This document shows positions 22,627-29,753 of a DNA stretch of 33,211 nt, piece after piece. A model generated the notes under the pieces. The model was given only the letters and a program-made list of their open reading frames with translations, was not told where the DNA came from and searched no databases. A program made the position numbers and the translations under genes. Source of the DNA: JBJXHG01 sp046160865 (GTDB lineage: Bacteria > Planctomycetota > UBA1135 > GCA-002686595); the NCBI GenBank assembly GCA_046160865.1, contig JBJXHG010000012.1, positions 1-33,211 on the forward strand, in the 5' to 3' direction. Numbering within the stretch: position 1 is the first letter of the stretch; the number at the start of each line of letters is the position of its first letter.

Positions 22627-24501
22627 TCACGTCACGTCGATCAGCCCCGATTTCGCGAGCTCCGCGAGCGGCTTGCCGATGCCCGGGCGCTCGACTTCGA
22701 GCTCGGCGGCAGTGGCGCTACCGTCGAGCGAGCGCAAGAGCTCCTGCACGCCCGCCGACACGCGCACCGTCGTGACGCCGCGGCCGCTTCGGAGCACGGC
22801 GAGACAGGTCGTGCGCGGACGCACGTCGTCGCTCGTCACGTCGTGCGTCAGAGTGAGCAGCTCGCCGCGGAAGCGCACGCCGACGGCTTTCTCCCGCGCT
22901 GCGCCGCGCGCCGCGACGCGCACTTGCGCTTGCTCCCACGCGAGCGTCGCCTCGACGAGCGCGTCGCCCGCCGCGAGCGCGTAGCTCTCGAAGCTCCTGC
23001 CGCTCGCTTGCCACGCATCGAAGAGGTCGAGTGTGTCGAGCTGCCGGCTGGCGGCCGTTGCGATCCTCCGCGTTTCCGTGCGGAGGAGGCGCGCCCACGT
23101 CCGCGGGTAGCGCATGAGAACCTCGGGCAGCGTGCTCGCGATCGCGTGTAGGCGCCGCAAGTGCGCCTCGTCTCCCGGCAGCAGCGCCCACGTCGTGAAC
23201 AGATCGGGATGCGCGGCGATCAGCGCGCGCTCGGCCTCCGTTTCGCCGCTGCCCCAAGCCATGTCCGGCGGAATGCCCTCGACCGTCCGCGAGCGTCCGC
23301 CGAACTCGTCGCCGAGCGCGCAGCCGGGCTGCGGGTTCACCAAGTGGAGCGACACCTGCACGCTCGCGCGGCGACACGCTTCGGCGCAGAAGTCGAGGCT
23401 CGCGCGCAGCGCGCCTTCGTCCTCGCCCGGCAGCCCGAGGATCAGCGACAGGATCGGCACGATCCCGGCCTTGTCGCAGTCCGTCACGACCGCGAGCACA
23501 TCGACGTCGTCGCGCATGCCTTTCTGGTTGCGCGCACGGACGTCCGCGTTCGCCGACTCGACGCCGATGAGGACGCGGTAGCAGCCCGCGCGGCCCATGA
23601 GCGCGAGCAGCTCGGCATCGAGGTGATCGGCGCGTGCACGCACTTCCCACGGCACGCGCACGTTCGCCGCGAGCAGCGCCTCGCACAGCGCGACCGCTTG
23701 CCCGCGATTCGCGCCGAAGAGGTCGTGGCACAAGTACGCCGAGCGCGCGCTCTCCATCTGCGCGAGGCTTGCGATCTCGAGCGCGAGCCTGCGCGCCGGA
23801 AGCGTGCGCGAGCGGCGCTGCCAGTAACGGCCGATCGAGCAGAAGCTGCAGTCGAACACGCAGCCGCGGCCCGAATCGATGGGCACGAGCCCGTCTTCGC
23901 CGCCGGTGATGCGCTTGTACTCCGCGATCGACGGCAACAAGTGCCAGGCATACGGCGGAAGCGTTCCGAGGTCCTTGATCGGCTCGCGATCGATCTCGCG
24001 CACGATCGCGCCATCCGGCGCGCGCCACGTGACGCCCGGGATCCCGCGTGCACCGCTGCGGCGCGCGCGTGCGTCGCACAACTCGAGCACCGTCGATTCA
24101 CCTTCTCCGCGCACGACTCGGTCGACACACGCGAAGCGCTCGAGGAGCGCGACGTCGAGGCCGCCGACACCCGGACCGCCGAGCCACAGCTCGACTTCCG
24201 ACGCGTCCGTGCGCAGTCGCTGCAAGATCGCGAGCGCGATCGGCACGGTGGCTCCCATCACCGAGATGCCGATCGCGTCGAATGGGTGGTCGGCGTGCCG
24301 CGCGAGCAAGCGCTGTGCAGCCGATCGTGCGAGCGCGTCGCCGCCTTCGATCTCGCCGCTGCCCAATCGATAGGCGAGGTCGTCGAGCTCGACGTCGACG
24401 CCGTGCGCGATCAGCGCGCCGCCGAGGCGCAGCAAGCCCGGTGGCGGCATCGAGTAGCCGAACGTGTCGCGATGCGGAGCTGCAGCGAGGAGGACGCGCA
24501 C
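22627..24501 (-). CDS. B12-binding radical SAM protein with short PqqD-like C-terminus
   Basis: The 624-residue protein has an N-terminal B12-binding-like domain (SMPPPGLLRLGGALIAHGVD; GISVMGATVPIALAIL; WLGGPGVGGLD; VVRGEGEST). The radical SAM core has canonical CX3CX2C ligands C214, C218 and C221 (GRGCVFDCSFC), then VLIGVESANADVRARNQKG and LILGLPGEDEGALRASLDF. The last 50 residues (TTVRVSAGVQELLRSLDG; LAELAKSGLIDV) look like a winged-helix or PqqD-like segment. It starts at GTG 24501. It is the first gene of the three-gene locus, 106 bp ahead of the second enzyme. The two enzymes are clearly different from each other. Function on the small downstream peptide is inferred. Confidence 0.84.
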   Translation of the reverse strand: MRVLLAAAPHRDTFGYSMPPPGLLRLGGALIAHGVDVELDDLAYRLGSGEIEGGDALARSAAQRLLARHADHPFDAIGISVMGATVPIALAILQRLRTDASEVELWLGGPGVGGLDVALLERFACVDRVVRGEGESTVLELCDARARRSGARGIPGVTWRAPDGAIVREIDREPIKDLGTLPPYAWHLLPSIAEYKRITGGEDGLVPIDSGRGCVFDCSFCSIGRYWQRRSRTLPARRLALEIASLAQMESARSAYLCHDLFGANRGQAVALCEALLAANVRVPWEVRARADHLDAELLALMGRAGCYRVLIGVESANADVRARNQKGMRDDVDVLAVVTDCDKAGIVPILSLILGLPGEDEGALRASLDFCAEACRRASVQVSLHLVNPQPGCALGDEFGGRSRTVEGIPPDMAWGSGETEAERALIAAHPDLFTTWALLPGDEAHLRRLHAIASTLPEVLMRYPRTWARLLRTETRRIATAASRQLDTLDLFDAWQASGRSFESYALAAGDALVEATLAWEQAQVRVAARGAAREKAVGVRFRGELLTLTHDVTSDDVRPRTTCLAVLRSGRGVTTVRVSAGVQELLRSLDGSATAAELEVERPGIGKPLAELAKSGLIDVT

Positions 24502-24607
24502 GCGAGGATCACACTCAGGCGCGCCCCGGGAATCCAGGGGCGGCGGGGTTCACCTGGGGTATGCGCGACGCTAGCCTGTGGCCCTCCTTTTGGCAGCGAG
24601 GATCCTC
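24502..24607. promoter_or_regulatory. Divergent promoter region
   Basis: This 106-bp spacer separates the radical SAM/peptide locus (minus) from the lipoprotein gene (plus), so both promoters should lie here. It contains a short inverted repeat (CGCCCC 24522-24527 with GGGGCG 24537-24542). The lipoprotein ribosome binding site GAGG (24598-24601) lies six bases before its ATG. No clear -35/-10 pair was found. Confidence 0.35.
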
Positions 24608-26524
24608 ATGGCACACCGAATCTCCCTTGTTAATGTCTCCGCCCTGCTCGGCCTCCCGATCTTGGCGGGTTTCGCAGGTTGCTCGTCGGACAGCGGCGGC
24701 GACTCGAGCTTCACCCTGCGCTCGACCGACCAGGCCGTCGCGGCATCGACGGTGATCGCGATCGCCGGCAGCAACTTGGCGTTCCTCGCGAGCGAGGGCA
24801 CGACCGGCGCCGGCGGCACCGACTTCAACAACGACGGCGACAAGACGGACAGCATCGCGGTCGCGGTCCCCGGCGGTGGCGACGACACGGTTCTCAACGT
24901 CGCCGCCGACGATCTGGCTTGGATCGGCAACGAGCTCTACCTCGTCGTCGACGAAGCCGACGACGACAACGACTGGAACACCGACCTCGATTCGACCGAC
25001 ATCGTCCTCCTGCACTGGTCGCGCACCGCGAACGTGCTCACGTTCGTCGCCGACTTGCCTGCGACCGGCACGCGCTTGCGAGCGATCGGCACGAACCTGT
25101 TCTACGCCGGTGCGACGACTACGGTCGGCGCGAACCAGAGCAACCTGCGCCGCATCGCCTCGTCGGCTCCGCTCACCGTCGTCGAAGTCGAGACCACCGA
25201 CGCAACGGCCGAGCTCACGGTCGACATCCTCGGCGACGACGAAGGGCTCGTGTTCCTCGGCCTCGACGAGGTCGTGAACGCGCGCGACCTGAACGGCGAC
25301 GCCGATCAAACGGACGGTGCCGTGCTCGCGCTGCTCGATGGCACCGTGATCACCGGCGAAATTCGCAACGTCGAGCTCGCGCTCGCGGATCCCGCGGGAC
25401 CGTTCCGCGCACGCTCCTCCGGTTCGTCCGACTGGCAGGTCGGCTTCCTCGTCTCCGAGACCGATCAAGGTGCCGCGAACCTCAACGATCCGGGCGACTT
25501 CGACTCGACGTGGCAACCGCCGCAGTGCACGGGCGAAGAGGACAGCGACACCACCGACGCCGTGCTGCACTTCCTCGAGTTCGCCGACTGGAACGCCGAT
25601 CCGGTCGCGACTCCGCCGGTGAACTCCGGCCTGGTCGGATCGAAGCGCATCGTGATCGCGAACAACTTCATCGGGACCATCTCGACCGAAGCCGACGAGG
25701 GCACGTGCGACTTGAACGACGACGGTGACACGGCCGACGACGTCGTGCGCTGGACGGAGATCGTCGCGTCGCCCTCGCCGGTGCTCCCGCTGACGAGCGA
25801 GGCCAACATCCGCGCGCTGTTCGACGTGCCCGGTGGCACCCACGGACTCGCGGAGCTCGGCACGCGCTTCGTGATCGTCGTCAGCGAGTCCGACGACAAC
25901 GTCGACATCAACGGGGGCGGCATGACGATGAACCTGATCGGCTGGCTCTCGCCGAGCAACACGAGCACGGCGTGGGACTTCACGCACACGAGCCCCACGC
26001 AGGTCGCCGTCGGAGCGAGCTGGATGGGCGATCAGCCCGATCGCGCGCGTCTCGACGTCGCGCTCGAGGAGCGCGTGCTCGGCAACAACATCAACTCGCA
26101 CACGCCGGCGGTCCCCGGTGAAGACACCGACACGAACGACAGCGTGCCGACCTTCGCACAGTTCTCGGGCAACACGCTGACGTTCCCGGGCGTCGCGATC
26201 GCGGTCGAAGGCGACAACGGCGGGATCATCGTGGCGCGCGGGTTCGGCTTCTACCGCGTCAGCGAGGCCGAGGACAGCCGCGACTGGAACGCCGACGGCG
26301 ACGAGGCGGACTTCGTCTTGTTCCGGACGTCGCTGACGCAGGGCACGTCGCAACAGATGGGCGCGCTGAACAACGCCTCGCAGCTCGCGGTGCGATTCAA
26401 CACGCGCGAGAACCCGAGCATCGGCGCGTTCCTCGCGAACGAGGCGCTCCAGGGGGCCGGCGGCACGGACTTCAACAGCGACGGCGACACGCTCGATCTC
26501 GTCGTGCGCTACTTCAACTTCTGA
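24608..26524 (+). CDS. Lipoprotein with repeated DxNxDGDxxD acidic motifs
   Basis: The 638-residue product starts with a lipoprotein-type signal (VSALLGLPILAGFAGCSSD, Cys at about residue 25), so it is probably anchored to a membrane on the periplasmic or outer face. At least six calcium-loop-like motifs are spread along it: DFNNDGDKTD, DWNTDLDSTD, DLNGDADQTD, DLNDDGDTAD, DWNADGDEAD and DFNSDGDTLD. The first and last lie in nearly identical GAGGTDFN contexts. The layout suggests a repeated beta-rich, possibly propeller-like fold binding Ca2+ in thrombospondin-3 or dockerin-like loops (inference). I chose ATG 24608 because GAGG lies six bases upstream. An upstream in-frame GTG is less likely. 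Specific function is unknown. Confidence 0.82.
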   Translation: MAHRISLVNVSALLGLPILAGFAGCSSDSGGDSSFTLRSTDQAVAASTVIAIAGSNLAFLASEGTTGAGGTDFNNDGDKTDSIAVAVPGGGDDTVLNVAADDLAWIGNELYLVVDEADDDNDWNTDLDSTDIVLLHWSRTANVLTFVADLPATGTRLRAIGTNLFYAGATTTVGANQSNLRRIASSAPLTVVEVETTDATAELTVDILGDDEGLVFLGLDEVVNARDLNGDADQTDGAVLALLDGTVITGEIRNVELALADPAGPFRARSSGSSDWQVGFLVSETDQGAANLNDPGDFDSTWQPPQCTGEEDSDTTDAVLHFLEFADWNADPVATPPVNSGLVGSKRIVIANNFIGTISTEADEGTCDLNDDGDTADDVVRWTEIVASPSPVLPLTSEANIRALFDVPGGTHGLAELGTRFVIVVSESDDNVDINGGGMTMNLIGWLSPSNTSTAWDFTHTSPTQVAVGASWMGDQPDRARLDVALEERVLGNNINSHTPAVPGEDTDTNDSVPTFAQFSGNTLTFPGVAIAVEGDNGGIIVARGFGFYRVSEAEDSRDWNADGDEADFVLFRTSLTQGTSQQMGALNNASQLAVRFNTRENPSIGAFLANEALQGAGGTDFNSDGDTLDLVVRYFNF

Positions 26525-26645
26525 GCGCGTGTCCAAGTTCGGGAGTTCGCGGGTGCCTCGTCGCGCACGTGCGTCGCACGCACACCGCGGCGTCGGGGCG
26601 CCGCGGCGCCTGCGAACGTCCGGTCCGAGCGATTGAGCAGACGGC

Positions 26646-27068
26646 ATGCTGCGCGCCGTCTGCTTCCATCTCGCGTTCCCGGTCACGGACCTCGCGAGCA
26701 CGCGCGCGTTCTACGGCGGCGTGCTCGGCTGTGCGGAAGGCCGCAGCGCACCGGACTGGGTCGACTTCGACTTCTTCGGGCACCAGATCTCCGCGCACGT
26801 CAGCGCGAGCGCGTGCGCACGCGCGGATGCGCACGACGTCGACGGTGACGACGTGCCGGTGCGTCACTTCGGGCTCGTGCTCGCGTGGGAGGACTGGCAC
26901 GCGCTGGCCGAGCGGCTGCGGCGCACCGGCATCGAGTTCCTGATCGAGCCGCACATCCGGTTCCCGGCCGGAATCGGCGAGCAGGCCACGCTCTTCGTCG
27001 TCGATCCGAGCGGCAACGCGCTCGAGTTCAAGGCGTTCCAGGACCAAGGCCGCCTGTTCGCGCGCTGA
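26646..27068 (+). CDS. VOC-family (glyoxalase/extradiol dioxygenase-like) protein
   Basis: The 140-residue single-domain protein belongs to the vicinal oxygen chelate superfamily and resembles the small group of predicted extradiol-dioxygenase relatives (COG3565-like), with FHLAFPVTDLASTRAFYGGVLGC and WVDFDFFGHQISAH. Candidate metal ligands are H8, H74 and E127 (NALEFKAF), in the usual VOC positions. The substrate is unknown. The stop codon is followed 26 bp later by copy B of the 175-bp fold-back element. The 121 bp before the gene hold no other feature I can support. Confidence 0.87.
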   Translation: MLRAVCFHLAFPVTDLASTRAFYGGVLGCAEGRSAPDWVDFDFFGHQISAHVSASACARADAHDVDGDDVPVRHFGLVLAWEDWHALAERLRRTGIEFLIEPHIRFPAGIGEQATLFVVDPSGNALEFKAFQDQGRLFAR

Positions 27069-27094
27069 TCCGCGCGGGAGTTTCGCCGATGCTT

Positions 27095-27269
27095 GCCCGC
27101 AGTTCTCACCACACCCTGCTGTGGTTGCGCCAATTCGCACGGAGCGGCGTTGTTGGATCCGAATCGATCCTCGCGGTCCTTGTAGGTCAACTCCGGTCGA
27201 TTCCGATGCAACGCCTTGCCCCGAGCGCGCTGGCGCAACCTCGCGACGGACGTGGCGAGAAATGCGGGC
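27095..27269 (+). repeat. 175-bp fold-back element, copy B
   Basis: This is the inverted copy of the element at 14311-14485. The termini are GCCCGCAGTTCTCACC and GGCGAGAAATGCGGGC, so the terminal repeats carry two mismatches here where copy A is perfect. Shared internal blocks are GGAGCGGCGTTGTTGGAT, TCCGGTCGATTCCGATGC and CAACCTCGCGACGGACG. It lies in the same orientation relative to its upstream gene as copy A does: immediately 3' of a stop codon. It runs up to, and possibly into, the next gene. Confidence 0.85.
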
Positions 27270-28135
27270 TGGCCGTCTTTCGCGTGTGCGCGCTGTTCCC
27301 GCTCGTGTTCGTCGCTCCGCGCGAGGACCCGCCGCAAGCAGCGCGGCCAGTTCCATTCGACGGCGGCTTCACGTGCGTGCTGCACGTGAAGAACGTTCAA
27401 GCGGCGGTCGGGTGGTATCGCGAGGCGCTGGGATTCGAGCTGCGCCATGCGTGGCCCGAGTTCGGTTTCGCCGAACTCGCGACGCCGGGCGGCGACGCGC
27501 GCCTCGGCCTCTTGTTGCGCGATCCGCCGAAGGCCGGTGCCGGCGGCGTGCCGAGTTTCGGCGTGCGCGACATCGAGGAGTCGGAGCGCCGGTTGCGTGC
27601 GCGCAACGTGCGCCTGCTGAGCGTGATCAGCGAGATCCCGAACTTCCTCAAGCTGATCACGTTCGCGGATCCGGATGGCAACGTGCTCCAGCTCTACCAG
27701 CCGCTCCTGCCTCCGAGCACGGCAGCTGCGGACGTGCCCGAACTCGCGTTCCTCACCGGCTCGTGGCGCAGCGTCGAAGGCTGGACCGTGCGCGAAGTGC
27801 ACTGGACCGCCGGCGGGGGCGGGTCGATGCTCGGCGTCGCGCGCACGGTCGAGAACGGACGCGAGACGTCGTTCGACTTCCTGCGCATCGAGCGCACCGA
27901 CGACGGCCTCGTCTACGAGCTCTCGCCACTCGGTGCCGCAGCGATTCCGTTCGCGCTGAAAGAGCACGCGAGCGCGCGCGCGATGTTCGAGAGCAAGGAG
28001 GACGGGTTCCCGAAGCGCGTGACGTACTGGATCGACGAGGACGGACGACTGCGGATGCTGCTCGAAGGCACGCGCGACGGCAGCCCGCTGCGCTCCGAGT
28101 ACGCGTGGGCGCGCTCCGGGTTCACGTCGCGCTGA
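27206..28135 (+). CDS. VOC domain fused to DUF6265-like domain, probably exported
   Basis: A VOC domain (about residues 52-165 from this start: FTCVLHVKNVQAAVGWYREA; LITFADPDGNVLQLYQP) is followed by a lipocalin-like DUF6265 domain (ELAFLTGSWRSVEGWTVREV; GSMLGVARTVENGRE; FDFLRIERTDDGLVYELSP; FPKRVTYWIDEDGRLRM). The start is uncertain. The only late ATG (27206) lies inside the fold-back repeat. A GTG at 27284, or a CTG at 27269 giving MAVFRVCALFPLVFVAP, would make a short signal peptide just after the repeat. The true start may therefore be 27269-27284. Function is unknown. A bidirectional terminator follows. Confidence 0.8.
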   Translation: MQRLAPSALAQPRDGRGEKCGLAVFRVCALFPLVFVAPREDPPQAARPVPFDGGFTCVLHVKNVQAAVGWYREALGFELRHAWPEFGFAELATPGGDARLGLLLRDPPKAGAGGVPSFGVRDIEESERRLRARNVRLLSVISEIPNFLKLITFADPDGNVLQLYQPLLPPSTAAADVPELAFLTGSWRSVEGWTVREVHWTAGGGGSMLGVARTVENGRETSFDFLRIERTDDGLVYELSPLGAAAIPFALKEHASARAMFESKEDGFPKRVTYWIDEDGRLRMLLEGTRDGSPLRSEYAWARSGFTSR

Positions 28136-28145
28136 AACGCAAAGA

Positions 28146-28176
28146 GCCCGAGCCTGGCGGAACACCAGGCTCGGGC
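28146..28176. terminator. Strong bidirectional hairpin terminator
   Basis: A perfect 12-bp stem, GCCCGAGCCTGG with CCAGGCTCGGGC, encloses a 7-base loop (CGGAACA). It lies 10 bp after the VOC-DUF6265 stop and 24 bp after the convergent minus-strand gene, so it can serve both. The T-tracts are short (TCTTTGCG in the minus direction). Confidence 0.85.
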
Positions 28177-28200
28177 GGGGAAACTTGCAGGCGGTGCGCG

Positions 28201-29484
28201 TTACTTCAGCGGGCAGCCGAGCCGGTTCGCGGACTCGAGCTTGTGCTTGGCGCTGCACCAGTTCTCCGGACCTTTCGCCGCGCCGACGCCGTCACGGTAG
28301 AGCGCGATGACTTGCGCCTTCGTGTACGGGTAGTCGAGGTCGCTGTCCGCGTTGCACAGCGCGGCGACCGCTTCGCGAGCGAGCGACTTGTTGCCGCCGC
28401 CGCACATCCACAGCACGTGCAACAGCGAGACGCCGTTCGAGAAGCCGGATTGGTTCGGTTTGACGTTGAACGTCGCGTTGAACGATTGGAGGACGCGGAC
28501 CTTCTTCGTGAAGTCGTTGTGGCACAGACCGTCCCAGCGCCACCAGCGCGTCTTCCAGTACCAGGTCGAGCAGCCTTCCTCGTTGGCCGGCGGCGGGGTC
28601 GTCAGGCGCAGGCCGCCGAACAGCCACGCCAGCTTGCCGTTCTGCGAGTAGCCCGCGAACGGACCGATGCCGGAGTCCTCGATCGTGAGCTGAGCCGAGA
28701 CCTTCGAGACGCCAGCCGGCACGAGCACGTCGGCGTTCAACGTGTCCCACGCCGCGCCGTCGCCATGGCCGATCATGTCGGCGAGCAGGTCGTGCTCCTC
28801 GCCGTCGATGAAGATGCGAATCACGGTCGGCGTGTCCGGAAAGAAGCTCGCGAAGAACATCCCGAGGTGCGCGACGCGGTCGTTGCCGGCGGGCTCGAAC
28901 GTGAAGTCGACGAGCGAGCTCGCCGGACGTTGCGGCGTGACGAGGTTGCTGAGCACGTCGTTGCCGTCGCGCAGCACGAACTCGGCGTCTTCGCCGCCGT
29001 CGTCGACGAACGCGACGAGTCCCACGCCTTGCGGCCACACGAAGTTCACCCCGTCGACGGCGATGTTGTTCGCGCCGGGCACGAGCAAGTGCAGGGCGGT
29101 CACGTCGGCGCGATAGCTCGCGTTGTAGCCGGTGTTGAAGAGCAGCGCAGGATCGCCGATGCGGTCGCCGACTACGGCGCTGCCGTTCAGAAAGATCTCG
29201 TCGGTCGCTTCGAGCTTGGCGAGATCCCAATCGACCGCGGCCCAGTACGCGACGACTTGGCGCACGGCGGCGCCGGCCGGGATGTCGATCGCGAGGCCTT
29301 GCGGCTGGCCGTCGCGCACGCCGATGCCCGCCAGGATCATGCGCGTGCCCGTCGGTGCGACGAGTCCGACCGGCGGACCGAGCTCTTGCGTGCCGTCGGC
29401 GAACGCAACGGGCGCAGCGGCCAGCCAAGCCGCAGCGGTGACGAGAAAGGAAGAAGCCAACGTGCGTGAGAGAATCGTGGTCAT
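28201..29484 (-). CDS. Secreted protein with Cys/Trp-rich C-terminal module
   Basis: The 427-residue protein has a clear signal peptide (residues 1-29, ending AFA before DG). The middle (about 35-295) is a beta-rich domain with repeated Gly/Asp loops (GYNASYRADVTALHLL; IRIFIDGEEHDLLADMIG; QLTIEDSGIG), resembling surface-protein domains of unknown function such as DUF3344. That assignment is tentative. The last 124 residues (304-427) start with GCSTWYWKTRWWRW and contain LLHVLWMCGGGNKSLAREAV with several Cys. They match the CTPGYWK-type module seen at the ends of secreted bacterial proteins. It lies downstream of the hybrid histidine kinase on the same strand, 269 bp apart. Function is unknown. 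Confidence 0.8.
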   Translation of the reverse strand: MTTILSRTLASSFLVTAAAWLAAAPVAFADGTQELGPPVGLVAPTGTRMILAGIGVRDGQPQGLAIDIPAGAAVRQVVAYWAAVDWDLAKLEATDEIFLNGSAVVGDRIGDPALLFNTGYNASYRADVTALHLLVPGANNIAVDGVNFVWPQGVGLVAFVDDGGEDAEFVLRDGNDVLSNLVTPQRPASSLVDFTFEPAGNDRVAHLGMFFASFFPDTPTVIRIFIDGEEHDLLADMIGHGDGAAWDTLNADVLVPAGVSKVSAQLTIEDSGIGPFAGYSQNGKLAWLFGGLRLTTPPPANEEGCSTWYWKTRWWRWDGLCHNDFTKKVRVLQSFNATFNVKPNQSGFSNGVSLLHVLWMCGGGNKSLAREAVAALCNADSDLDYPYTKAQVIALYRDGVGAAKGPENWCSAKHKLESANRLGCPLK

Positions 29485-29753
29485 GGAACCTCGGTTGCGG
29501 TGGAGACCGCGAACTCCTTTCCGTGTGCGCCGCGCTTCGCGTGCGCCGTCCGGCCCCCGTGCCGTGACGAAAGGATCCTGCGCGATCTGAGCTCGCGGCA
29601 CGGCGCGGGTCGCGAAGACGGCCAGCGCGTTCTGCCCGCCGAGAGCTCGAGGAAATCTACCTCCGGTTCGAGCGCGAGTCGGACGTCCGGCGCGTCGTCG
29701 CGCGTAAGTCGAGCACGCGTGCGCGCCGGCTTTTTGCGCGTTCGGTGCGCGCG
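29485..29753. other. 269-bp spacer after the histidine kinase gene
   Basis: No gene is supported. On the minus strand five A residues and GC-rich words such as GCACGCGTGC follow the kinase stop, but no clear terminator hairpin with a T-run is seen. The promoter of the secreted-protein gene should lie here, and I could not identify it. Confidence 0.4.

Noticed and set aside
24515..26701. A 728-codon minus-strand open frame opposite the lipoprotein gene
   Set aside because: The composition is Arg/Val/Asp-rich and repetitive because it mirrors the plus-strand acidic repeats. It has no domain, and the plus-strand frame has a signal sequence, ribosome binding site and coherent motifs.
27121..29469. 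A 782-codon plus-strand open frame spanning the second VOC gene and the secreted-protein gene
   Set aside because: It crosses a terminator and two recognised genes in other frames, and its composition is Arg-rich low complexity.
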